NCBI RefSeq assembly: GCF_937920395.1
Contig: NZ_CALEVF010000248.1
Location: 1 to 11,268, forward strand
Length of the DNA stretch: 11,268 bases
Direction: 5' to 3'
From: an uncultured Clostridium sp.
GTDB lineage: Bacteria; Bacillota; Clostridia; Clostridiales; Clostridiaceae
Made by a program: the position numbers and the translations under genes. Under the pieces are notes generated by a model. That model was not told the DNA's origin, did not search any database, and saw nothing but the letters and a program-made list of their open reading frames with translations. Positions 1 to 7,423 of this stretch are shown here, one piece after another; positions within the stretch are counted from its first letter, which is position 1, and the number at the start of each line of letters is the position of its first letter.

Positions 1-30
1 CTCTTTCCCTACACGACGCTCTTCCGATCT
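1..30 (+). other. Illumina TruSeq adapter remnant (non-genomic)
   Basis: These 30 bases match the 3' end of the Illumina universal/TruSeq read-1 adapter, ending in the familiar ACGACGCTCTTCCGATCT. They are library sequence left on a contig end. Genomic sequence begins at about position 31, and only about 20 bases separate the adapter from the stop codon of the first gene. No terminator for the prkA-yhbH-spoVR transcript can therefore be seen. Confidence 0.97.
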
Positions 31-50
31 GTACGGTCTATAATGTTAAT

Positions 51-1427
51 CTATACTATTTTTACAACTACATTCTCATCATTACATATAAGTCTAATCT
101 GATTTCCTAGTCTTGTTGTTTTTAATGTTACAGTATGTCCCCACAGCTCATGTATATACCTTAATGTAGCCTCTGCATAAGCTGAATTTAATTCCCTCCC
201 ATCATAAACATGCTCCAGCATTAGTGTTTTGTCTTTTTGAGACATTTCTGTTACTCTAATAACGGGGATGCTTCCTGCTCCACAAGAACTAGCTAGCGTA
301 TTTCTAATGCTTTTAAAACCATTATCATCTGCAACCTCTTTAACTACATAATTTCCATTAGTTGCAGCATATTCAAATAGATTAAGTTCTTCACATAATT
401 CCTTTGTTAAATATTTTCTTAAAAAAGATTCATCTCTCTCTATTGCCCTAACTTCAAATATTTTATCCATTCCATATCTTTTTAAAATATCTTCAAATAT
501 CTTAAACCCTATGAAATATGGATTTATAGATCCTTGCCCTGGAGCTATAACATCATTATGACGTTTAATGAATTCTAAATGAAGTCCATCTGGTAATTTA
601 AGTTGCTTCACTAAATTATAATGCCAAAAGCTAGCCCATCCTTCATTCATAATTTTAGTTTCTATTTGAGGAATAAAGTATGAAGTTTCTTTCCGTACGA
701 TTTCTAGTAAACTTTTTTCCCATTCCTCTATATCACCATATTTTATTATAAAATATAAAAGATCATCTTCTGGTTCTAATGGTATTTTATTTATCTCTGG
801 AAATTCTAATTTTGCATAAGCGTCTAAATTGTTATGAACTTTATTTTTATTTTTGTAATCATCTAAAATCCTTTGTTTTAAAACTTCATCAGATATTCTC
901 TTTGCCCCAATAACTCTGTTTGTTTGAAACTTTATTGCATGAGCTGCATCTAGTATTCTCTCTACCTTTTCATATCCTATACTTGGATCATTAATAAAAC
1001 TTCTTACCTTGTCTGCATGAAACTTAAACATTTCAACAGTAGATGCTGCTCTTGTACCTTCTTTAAAAAGCCTATTATTTTTAAAGAAATCATTATGTCC
1101 ATAAACGTGAGCTATAGTCAATATCTGTAATAAAAGTGTATTTTCCTTCATTAAATATGCTAAACAAGGATCAGAATTTATAACCATCTCATATGGTAAC
1201 CCGCTTAAATTATATTTATATGTTGTACTATTTTTTTCATATGATTTACCAAAACTCCAATGAGGATAACTTGAAGGCATCCCAAAATAGGATTCGTAAG
1301 CTAACATATCTTTATATCCAATCATTTCGAATTCTTGAGGATAGTAATTAAGCCTTGTTTGTTTTACTATATCCTCAATTTTTTCATTCCAGTCTTCTAA
1401 ATCTTTTATGGTATAATCCAAGCCCAT
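51..1427 (-). CDS. spoVR: SpoVR family sporulation protein
   Basis: The 458 aa product is a full-length member of the SpoVR/YcgB family (B. subtilis SpoVR is of similar size). Recognisable family motifs are HVYGHNDF at residues 107-114, NEGWASFWH at 261-269 and NPYFIGFKIFEDI at 301-313. The conserved His, Glu and Trp residues recall a metal site, but no enzymatic activity is established. There is no signal peptide or membrane segment, so it should be cytoplasmic. In Bacillus, SpoVR is a sigma-E-controlled protein needed for normal spore cortex formation; the enterobacterial homologue YcgB sits with YeaG and YeaH. The ATG starts one base after the yhbH stop codon, and its ribosome site (GGGGTGA) overlaps the end of yhbH, so translation is probably coupled. 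It is the last gene of the operon before the contig end. Confidence 0.96.
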   Translation of the reverse strand: MGLDYTIKDLEDWNEKIEDIVKQTRLNYYPQEFEMIGYKDMLAYESYFGMPSSYPHWSFGKSYEKNSTTYKYNLSGLPYEMVINSDPCLAYLMKENTLLLQILTIAHVYGHNDFFKNNRLFKEGTRAASTVEMFKFHADKVRSFINDPSIGYEKVERILDAAHAIKFQTNRVIGAKRISDEVLKQRILDDYKNKNKVHNNLDAYAKLEFPEINKIPLEPEDDLLYFIIKYGDIEEWEKSLLEIVRKETSYFIPQIETKIMNEGWASFWHYNLVKQLKLPDGLHLEFIKRHNDVIAPGQGSINPYFIGFKIFEDILKRYGMDKIFEVRAIERDESFLRKYLTKELCEELNLFEYAATNGNYVVKEVADDNGFKSIRNTLASSCGAGSIPVIRVTEMSQKDKTLMLEHVYDGRELNSAYAEATLRYIHELWGHTVTLKTTRLGNQIRLICNDENVVVKIV

Positions 1428-1428
1428 A

Positions 1429-2601
1429 TCACTTCACCCCATCTTTTTTTAACATGTATTTAAGACCTTCCCATAAATCTTGTTTTTGCTTTATTTCTAT
1501 CGAAAGAAAATTTTCATTATCCACCCCCTTTGAAAAAACATCTTTCATAGAAGTAGCGTAATAGCTATTCATAAGCTCTGCATAACCAAATAAATTACTT
1601 ACCTTACAAATATCTTTTGCAGCCTTTATGGCTTTCTCATTGTCTTCTTCCCAATTATCTCCATCACTTACGTAAAAAACATACACATTCCAATTATCAG
1701 GATTATATCTTTTATCAATTATTTCTAAAGCTTTATTTAGTCCACTAGAAATATACGTACCCCCTGATTCAACTTTATGAAAAAAATCAACTTCATTTAC
1801 TTCCTGGGCAACCGTTGTATGTGCAATAAAACTAACCTCTACATTTGAGTATTTGGATTGAATAAATTGAGATAGTATAAAAAAGAATGAGCGTGCTAAA
1901 TATTTTTTTGTAGTATCCATTGATCCCGATACATCCATCACACATAAAATAACTGCATTTGATTCCCTTTTTAAAACTTTCTTAACTCTATGATATCTTA
2001 AATCTTCATTTTTGAATGGCAATCTTTCAATTTCATCACCCTTAAATTCTTCCATTAAAGCCTTATTCTTTGCCTGCTCCCTTTTAATTTTTTCGGCTAC
2101 TGTTCTTTTTTTAGCAAGACGCGGATTAATACCATGTTTTTGATACCCTGCTCTTTTTAGACCATTCTCCGTTAGGACTTCTGAAAATTTCTTCTTATCC
2201 AATTCAGGAAGTTCTAAATCCTCTAAGAGATAATTTAATGCATCTTCAAGGGTTATCTCAGTTTCATAAATGTCTTCCCCTTCTTTGTCCCCTGCTTTAC
2301 CTGAGCCTTTTCCTTCGCCCTCTGCTTTTTCTTTCCCTATTACTTGGTCTCTTTTTTCCGAGCCATCTCCGCTTGCGACTCCACCCTTATTTTTGCCAAA
2401 AATAAATTCATATTCTTTCAATCCTTTTATTGGTATCTTAATTTTTTTATCCTTGCTTTGACCAATAATACTCTCTTCGGATAATATATCTCCCAGATTT
2501 TCTTTTATAGATTTTTCAACAAGCTGACGGTGCCTTCTCCTGTCCTCTGAAGCTCTATCGTGCTCTATGGGAGTTACATTATAGTCTCTAAATATTGCCA
2601 T
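1429..2601 (-). CDS. yhbH: YhbH/YeaH family (DUF444) von Willebrand A protein
   Basis: The 390 aa product belongs to the YhbH/YeaH (DUF444) family; B. subtilis YhbH is about the same length. The N-terminal third carries the family start pattern, with many Arg/Glu/Asp around residues 14-40 and SEESII at 41-46. A low-complexity Gly/Lys/Glu linker covers about 72-110. A von Willebrand A domain occupies the C-terminal half, with metal-binding (MIDAS) residues DVSGS at 223-227, Thr in GGTYIS near 282 and SDGDN at 312-316. VWA proteins often act as partners or adaptors for AAA+ ATPases, and prkA just upstream encodes one. The ATG at 2601 is chosen because GGAAGGA lies 8 bases upstream and the length fits the family; the upstream in-frame ATG at 2634 lies inside prkA. 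The gap to prkA is 4 bases and to spoVR 1 base. Confidence 0.95.
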   Translation of the reverse strand: MAIFRDYNVTPIEHDRASEDRRRHRQLVEKSIKENLGDILSEESIIGQSKDKKIKIPIKGLKEYEFIFGKNKGGVASGDGSEKRDQVIGKEKAEGEGKGSGKAGDKEGEDIYETEITLEDALNYLLEDLELPELDKKKFSEVLTENGLKRAGYQKHGINPRLAKKRTVAEKIKREQAKNKALMEEFKGDEIERLPFKNEDLRYHRVKKVLKRESNAVILCVMDVSGSMDTTKKYLARSFFFILSQFIQSKYSNVEVSFIAHTTVAQEVNEVDFFHKVESGGTYISSGLNKALEIIDKRYNPDNWNVYVFYVSDGDNWEEDNEKAIKAAKDICKVSNLFGYAELMNSYYATSMKDVFSKGVDNENFLSIEIKQKQDLWEGLKYMLKKDGVK

Positions 2602-2605
2602 GATT

Positions 2606-4528
2606 CTAGTCCTTCCATAAATTGTTAGCTGCATATTTTAGTATTACATCACAACAATGATCACAATAACCATTAGCCTTCATTTGCTCAACCATTACAT
2701 TATATTTTTCATCTTGATCCTTATCACGAACTCTCGACCTAGTTATAATTCTTGACAATTCTTTTACAGAACTTGTTAGTTTCTTTTCTATCGCTTCCTT
2801 TAAAGGCTCATATGACTCATATTTAATTTTTCCACCATTTCTAACCACATAAAACATATATGAAGTTACGTCACTTCTAAAACCCTTAGATGAGCTCTCA
2901 GATATTCCAATCTGTTCTTCTATTGACCTCATAAATGATTCGTCCGCTTGAAGTTCCTCACCAGTAGCTTTATCCTTTAATTTTGACTTATTCACAAAAG
3001 CTTCTGCATTATCTATATAGTTATCAAATAAACTTTCGGCTTGTTCCTTATAACTGTGGATAAATGCCTTAGTTACTTCTTTCTCCAATATTTTGTTATA
3101 CTCTTTTCTAATACTATCTTGAATGAATCCCATATACTTCTTCTTTTCATCTTCAGCTATATCCATTTCTCTAACAGATTTAATTATACTTTCCATAATG
3201 CTTAGTGGATTTATACAATCTGAATCAGAATCAGAAATAGCATTGTCAATAGCCTTTACTATAAATCTTGTAGAGATTCCGTGCATACCCTCGTCGAGTC
3301 CTGCTTCTTCTCTTAATTCACTTATATCTATTTTCTGAGTAGTTCCATTTTCCACTATTTCTTCACCATTATATATCTTAAGCTTTGTTATAGGATCTAC
3401 CTTATTTGATGGTTTAAACCTTGAGAGCAATGCAAACATTGCTGCTATTTCAATAGTATGTGGTGCTATATGAGGTTTAAAATTACTCTTTTTAAGTATT
3501 TTATCATAAATTTTAATTTCTTCATTTAGCTCAAGGCAATAAGGAACTTCAACCTTTACAATTCTATCTAAAATAGCTTCATTTGTATGATCAGACTTAA
3601 ATCTATTCCATTCAGCTTCATTAGAATGGGCGATAATTATACCATCAAAGTAGATCATAGAGCCCTTTCCTGGTGATGGTATTGATTTCTCTTGAGTTGC
3701 TGTTATTATAGTGTGAAGGTACTCAACATCATTTTTGAATACTTCTATAAATTCCACCATTCCTCTGTTACCAACATTAAATGCTCCATTAAGAGAAAAG
3801 ACTCTTGGATCATCCTCTGAATATATATCCATTTTGGATATATCAACGGAACCTGTCAAAATTGAAGTATCTTGATTATTAGGATCTACTGGTGGTACAA
3901 CCCCTATGCCTTTTCTTGATCTTACAGAAAATGAGGTAGTTGTAACAGGAAATTTTTCATATTCTCCATTGTATTCATGGATTAATTTATATTTGCATGC
4001 TGGGCAAAGATCTCCTTCAATTTTCACATCGAGCATTTCTCCAATTTCTTTTCGTAAATGTTTTGGGATTAAATGAAGTGGTTCTTCATTCATAGGGCAT
4101 CCTTTTAACACATATACCGGTTCTGTATTTTCAAATGCATTCTTCAAAGCTTCCACAAGTGATGATTTTCCAGCTCCTACTGGTCCAGCTAAATACAATA
4201 CTTGCCTAGATTCCTCTCCCTTCATAGATGCAGAATAAAAATAACTAACTAGTTTCATTAGTACTTTATCAATTCCAAAAAAGTCATCCTTAAAAAATGC
4301 ATACCTTCTTATAACATCATTACCATATATTTTTCTTATTCTTGGATTTTCTTCAGGTTTTAAAGTTTCAAATCCACCTTTTATTATTGTGTCATACATC
4401 CTCTTATGTGATAATTTAGCCTTATCAGGATCTGCCTTAATAATATCTAAATATTCTAAAAAAGTTCCTTCAAATTTATTCTTAACTTTATTTTCTCTAT
4501 CATTTTCTATTATATTTTTAAAATCCAT
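2606..4528 (-). CDS. prkA: PrkA family AAA+ serine kinase/ATPase
   Basis: The 640 aa product is a full-length PrkA/YeaG protein (B. subtilis PrkA is about 630 aa). The N-terminal AAA+ domain has a Walker A GPVGAGKS at 115-122, a Walker B-like GMVEFIE at 256-262 and a sensor-like [11 protein letters not shown] at 297-307. The PrkA-specific segment contains [12 protein letters not shown] at 144-155 and CPAC at 175-178, whose cysteines could bind metal. The C-terminal PrkA domain ends in the Cys-rich YCDHCCD. The family was first described as Ser/Thr kinases; later work on the Bacillus protein reports ATP-dependent protease behaviour, so the activity is unsettled. It probably acts in the cytoplasm, in the mother cell during sporulation. 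The ATG is preceded by a strong GGGAGGT ribosome site. It is the first gene of the prkA-yhbH-spoVR operon. Confidence 0.97.
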   Translation of the reverse strand: MDFKNIIENDRENKVKNKFEGTFLEYLDIIKADPDKAKLSHKRMYDTIIKGGFETLKPEENPRIRKIYGNDVIRRYAFFKDDFFGIDKVLMKLVSYFYSASMKGEESRQVLYLAGPVGAGKSSLVEALKNAFENTEPVYVLKGCPMNEEPLHLIPKHLRKEIGEMLDVKIEGDLCPACKYKLIHEYNGEYEKFPVTTTSFSVRSRKGIGVVPPVDPNNQDTSILTGSVDISKMDIYSEDDPRVFSLNGAFNVGNRGMVEFIEVFKNDVEYLHTIITATQEKSIPSPGKGSMIYFDGIIIAHSNEAEWNRFKSDHTNEAILDRIVKVEVPYCLELNEEIKIYDKILKKSNFKPHIAPHTIEIAAMFALLSRFKPSNKVDPITKLKIYNGEEIVENGTTQKIDISELREEAGLDEGMHGISTRFIVKAIDNAISDSDSDCINPLSIMESIIKSVREMDIAEDEKKKYMGFIQDSIRKEYNKILEKEVTKAFIHSYKEQAESLFDNYIDNAEAFVNKSKLKDKATGEELQADESFMRSIEEQIGISESSSKGFRSDVTSYMFYVVRNGGKIKYESYEPLKEAIEKKLTSSVKELSRIITRSRVRDKDQDEKYNVMVEQMKANGYCDHCCDVILKYAANNLWKD

Positions 4529-4567
4529 CTAATACCTCCCAAAATAAAATTATTTTTAATAATATTA

Positions 4568-4597
4568 AATATATGCAAGACCATCCCCCTAAAATGA
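4568..4597 (-). promoter_or_regulatory. Candidate sigma-E promoter of prkA-yhbH-spoVR
   Basis: On the minus strand TCATTTT (4591-4597) is followed after 15 bases by CATATATT (4568-4575). This is close to the sporulation sigma-E consensus of roughly KMATATT and CATACAnT with a 13-15 base spacer. The predicted start near 4560 would give a leader of about 30 bases to prkA. The fit agrees with sigma-E control of these three genes in Bacillus. The AT-rich background makes chance matches possible. Confidence 0.5.
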
Positions 4598-4611
4598 TTA
4601 AAAATAAAAAC

Positions 4612-4653
4612 TTATGAAAATTTAAATATATAACTATAAATAAACTTCTTCAT
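4612..4653 (-). CDS. Possible 13-codon leader ORF upstream of prkA
   Basis: A strong ribosome site, GGAGGAG at 4662-4668, lies 8 bases before an ATG that opens a 13-codon frame, MKKFIYSYIFKFS, ending in TAA. The peptide is basic and aromatic with no recognisable family. It lies between the terminator of the oxidoreductase gene and the candidate prkA promoter, so it would be transcribed only by read-through or from an unseen promoter. The ribosome site is stronger than expected by chance, but the peptide may be a decayed remnant. Function unknown. Confidence 0.25.
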   Translation of the reverse strand: MKKFIYSYIFKFS

Positions 4654-4682
4654 TTTTTAAACTCCTCCGACATATATATAAT

Positions 4683-4724
4683 AAAAAAACACAAACTCAC
4701 TATAAAAGTGAGTTTGTGTTTTTT
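4683..4724 (-). terminator. Intrinsic terminator of the FAD oxidoreductase gene
   Basis: A perfect 12 bp stem, ACACAAACTCAC (4689-4700) with GTGAGTTTGTGT (4708-4719), encloses a 7-base loop. It is flanked by A and T runs that lengthen the stem and supply a seven-T tail on the minus strand. The oxidoreductase stop codon (4723-4725) is part of the flanking run, so the terminator begins at once after translation ends. The symmetric tails would let it act in both directions, but no plus-strand gene feeds into it from the left. Confidence 0.93.
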
Positions 4725-5940
4725 AATTATCAAATCTATCAACCTTAAATAAACTTAAATCTTCATTGTATTTCCCTAAATATAACTCACTAAGCATCAT
4801 TCCTCCGAGCATTGAAAACAATATTCCATTTGCACCATACCCCAAGCAATACCACAACTTATTATTATCTGGATCTTTTCCTATAAATCCTAAATTATCT
4901 TTTGTGGATGCAAATGCACCACAATATTTATATTCTATTTCTATACCTTTAATATCGTTAAACATGAATTTCAGCCTTTGCTCTAATATGTTATATTTTT
5001 CATTTGCAGCTTTCTCATTAAATATATCTGGGACAAATTTTATATCTTCTCCGCCTATAATTATTCTATTATCCTCTGTAGTTCTATAATAATTATATGG
5101 TAAATTATTATCGCGAATAAGCGCTCTTTTGTGCCAACCCGAAAAGTCTCTAACAGGTTTTGTTGCAATATTAAAGGTAGTAGTTTTAGTTCCAAAGTTT
5201 CTTTTGCTAAATAACCTTGTATTATACCCAGTAGCTACTATAACGATTTTCCCCTTTACTTTATTACCATACGTAGTATCAATAAGTACCCCCTTATTTT
5301 CGTAATTTACAGATGTAACCTCTGTATTCTCGTAAACTCTAACTCCTCTTTTACAACATATATCAAGTAGCTGATGAGTATACTTATATGGGTCAAATTG
5401 TGCTCCACCATTATTACAATATACTCCAGCTTTTAAATCAAATTCAAAAGGATTATTAATCTCATTAATAAAGTCTACATCAAATTCATTTTCTTTTCGA
5501 GTTTTATACTCTTCATATATTTCATCAATTTCTAATTTTTTAGAAGTATATAATAATGTATCTTTTTTTCTATAATCGCATGCATTTCCATATTCATTTA
5601 TAATATTATCAATCTCTTTTAAAGCCTTAATCCCTAATTCATAGGACCTTAATACATCTTTTTTAGTTGTAGCTTCCATTAAATCATTGAGCTTATCATC
5701 TAGTTCATACTGAAGTAATGAAGTTGTGAGTCCCGTACTACAATAACCTATTCTATTTTTCTCGAGTATAACACTTTTGATATTAGCTTTTGAAAAATAG
5801 TACCCTAAAATGCTTCCTGTAACTCCTCCACCTACTATTATAACGTCTGTTTCTATGTTTTCTGTTAAATAGTCATACTGTTTTGGTACTTTGTTTGTTT
5901 TTGTGAATATAGGTTCCCCTTGTACATATTGTAAATTCAT
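4723..5940 (-). CDS. FAD-dependent oxidoreductase, DAO family
   Basis: The 405 aa product is a D-amino-acid-oxidase/glycine-oxidase-type flavoprotein. The dinucleotide-binding motif VIIVGGGVTG lies at residues 33-42, with the ribose-binding Glu60 at the end of the second strand. The following segment GYCSTGLTTSLLQ (65-77) is typical of the family. IVIVATGYN (232-240) and GYGANGI (367-373) are the later FAD contacts. There is no C-terminal Rieske domain, unlike some Bacillus relatives, and no signal peptide. The substrate cannot be told from sequence; a secondary or cyclic amine or an amino acid is likely for the fold. The ATG is preceded by AGGTGG with a 6-base spacer. It is a single-gene unit, divergent from the AlaX-like gene and closed by its own terminator. 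Confidence 0.9.
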   Translation of the reverse strand: MNLQYVQGEPIFTKTNKVPKQYDYLTENIETDVIIVGGGVTGSILGYYFSKANIKSVILEKNRIGYCSTGLTTSLLQYELDDKLNDLMEATTKKDVLRSYELGIKALKEIDNIINEYGNACDYRKKDTLLYTSKKLEIDEIYEEYKTRKENEFDVDFINEINNPFEFDLKAGVYCNNGGAQFDPYKYTHQLLDICCKRGVRVYENTEVTSVNYENKGVLIDTTYGNKVKGKIVIVATGYNTRLFSKRNFGTKTTTFNIATKPVRDFSGWHKRALIRDNNLPYNYYRTTEDNRIIIGGEDIKFVPDIFNEKAANEKYNILEQRLKFMFNDIKGIEIEYKYCGAFASTKDNLGFIGKDPDNNKLWYCLGYGANGILFSMLGGMMLSELYLGKYNEDLSLFKVDRFDN

Positions 5941-6196
5941 CGTATACCACCTAACTAATTATATTTTTTTATAAACTATCCAAATTACTCTAATTTAATA
6001 ATGCAATTTATTTATTAACTTTAAATATAGTGTTTCTTAATTGATATTTCTATATACACATAATAAATATTAAGATAATATTTTTATGTTACAATATAAA
6101 TTAGAGTTAGTATAAATATAAAATGTAAATCAGATTAACTTTGTATTTTATATTATCATAACCCTTTCGATAGCTGACAAAAGGAGATGTTTAAAT
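5941..6196. promoter_or_regulatory. Divergent intergenic region with candidate alaX promoters
   Basis: This 256-base, very AT-rich region separates the divergent oxidoreductase and AlaX-like genes. On the plus strand two overlapping possibilities for alaX are visible: an extended -10, TGTTACAAT (6087-6095), with no good -35; or GTTACA (6088-6093), 17 bases and TATAAA (6111-6116). No minus-strand promoter stands out for the oxidoreductase. A short CCTTT (6163-6167) could pair with AAAGG (6180-6184), which overlaps the alaX ribosome site. No riboswitch or T-box features are visible. Confidence 0.35.
6181..6186 (+). promoter_or_regulatory. Ribosome binding site deciding the TTG start of the AlaX-like gene
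   Basis: AAGGAG lies 10 bases upstream of TTG at 6197, the only start that gives the expected family N-terminus (LYYEDQY). The ATG at 6187 directly abuts the site and is in another frame, stopping after nine codons. Confidence 0.8.
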
Positions 6197-7411
6197 TTGG
6201 AAAAGTTGTACTATGAAGATCAATATAAAACAGAATTTACAGCTGAAATAATAGATATAATAGAAAAAGAAAACAACTATCATGTTGAATTAAGCAGAAC
6301 ATATTTTTATCCAAAGGGTGATAACCAACCAAGCGATACAGGGCATATAAATGGATCTTTAGTTACGCATGTATACGAAGAAAATGATAAAATATATCAT
6401 GTGTTAAACGTAAAACCTTTGAAAATTCATAAAGTTAAATGTAATATAAACTTTGATATTCGATATGATTATATGCAGCAACATTTAGGTGAGCATATAC
6501 TCTCCACGTGTATTTCTAATTTATTTAATATAACTACTATTGATTTTCACCTTGGTTTAACTTCTTCAACTATTGATCTTGATAAAACTATTAGTATAGA
6601 TGGCATTAGAGCTTGCGAGAAAAAGGCCAATGATATAGTTAATGAAAATATCAAAATAGATGTTCTATATTTTACAAAGTCAGAATTAAAAAAATCATCG
6701 TTAAAGAATGTTCCAGTAAAGCCCGGTGAAAAAGTTAGGGTTGTTAAAATCGGAGATATTTGTGCTTTTTCATCACAAGATATATATCCAAGTTTTACTA
6801 TTGGAGTTCAATTAATTAAAGTTATAAAATTAGAAAAATATAAAACTGGGGTAAGAATTGAATTTATATGTGGGAAAAGAGCGGTTTCTGATTATATTTT
6901 AAAATTCGAAGCTATTGATAAAATGTCTAAACTACTATCTTGTAGTAATGATACTGTTATATCTAAAGTTGATAATCTTACTGATGAGCTTACTAAGGCA
7001 CTTACTCTTAACCGATCACTAAGTTCAAAAGTTGCTACATATGAAGTTCAAAACATGTTAAACGAAGCTGAAAAAATAGGTGATATTAGGATACTTAAAT
7101 TCATTTATGATAAAATGGACCTTAAATATGCTACAATGTTAGCAACTAAATTAGTAACATCGCCCAAAGTTATAGTTTTATTTGGTGTAAAACTTCAAAC
7201 TAAAGCAAACCTCTTGTTCATGTGTTCAAAAGATTTAAAAATTGTAAGAATGGATTCTCTTTTAAAAGACGCAATAACTCTTATAGATGGTAAGGGTGGT
7301 GGGAGTGAATTTTCTGCACAAGGTGGTGGTAAAAACAATAATAATTTAGATTCCGCACTCAATTATGCATTAAGTAAAATCAATGAAAATATAAAACACT
7401 CCCATTATTAA
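6197..7411 (+). CDS. AlaX-like alanyl-tRNA editing protein with degenerate zinc site
   Basis: The 404 aa product matches long AlaX proteins, free-standing relatives of the AlaRS editing domain that hydrolyse Ser- or Gly-tRNA(Ala). Visible are YPKGDNQPSDTG at 38-49, HLGEH at 96-100 (the HxxxH half of the zinc site), FHLG and STIDLD at 117-129, RIEFICGKRA near 220-229, a helical linker, and a C-terminal DHHA1 motif, GKGGGSEFSAQGGG, at 365-378. The second metal motif, normally C-GGT/CGT-H after VVxIG, reads C-A-F-S-S-Q-D at 189-195: the zinc Cys and His are replaced by Phe and Asp. The GGGQ turn near 41 is also altered, to GDNQ. The frame is clean, so this is divergence, not a frameshift. It may be inactive, metal-free or changed in function. 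The start is TTG with AAGGAG upstream. It converges with the phosphofructokinase gene. Confidence 0.88.
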   Translation: MEKLYYEDQYKTEFTAEIIDIIEKENNYHVELSRTYFYPKGDNQPSDTGHINGSLVTHVYEENDKIYHVLNVKPLKIHKVKCNINFDIRYDYMQQHLGEHILSTCISNLFNITTIDFHLGLTSSTIDLDKTISIDGIRACEKKANDIVNENIKIDVLYFTKSELKKSSLKNVPVKPGEKVRVVKIGDICAFSSQDIYPSFTIGVQLIKVIKLEKYKTGVRIEFICGKRAVSDYILKFEAIDKMSKLLSCSNDTVISKVDNLTDELTKALTLNRSLSSKVATYEVQNMLNEAEKIGDIRILKFIYDKMDLKYATMLATKLVTSPKVIVLFGVKLQTKANLLFMCSKDLKIVRMDSLLKDAITLIDGKGGGSEFSAQGGGKNNNNLDSALNYALSKINENIKHSHY

Positions 7412-7423
7412 TCATCCTATACC

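Noticed and set aside
1355..1561. Plus-strand open frames inside spoVR, yhbH (2270-2461), prkA (3123-3338) and the oxidoreductase gene (4766-5089)
   Set aside because: They are antisense shadows of well-identified minus-strand genes, rich in Ser/Phe/Ile/Pro, with no family resemblance.
2602..2634. Longer YhbH start at ATG 2634
   Set aside because: It would overlap the prkA end by 29 bases and has no ribosome site, while ATG 2601 has GGAAGGA 8 bases upstream and gives the normal family N-terminus.
4541..4680. Non-coding RNA or riboswitch between the terminator and prkA
   Set aside because: Apart from the small ORF and the candidate promoter, I could find no stable stems or known riboswitch core motifs in this AT-rich stretch.
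6187..6216. Nine-codon ATG frame at the AlaX-like gene start
   Set aside because: The ATG touches the ribosome site with no spacer, and the frame overlaps the true coding start.
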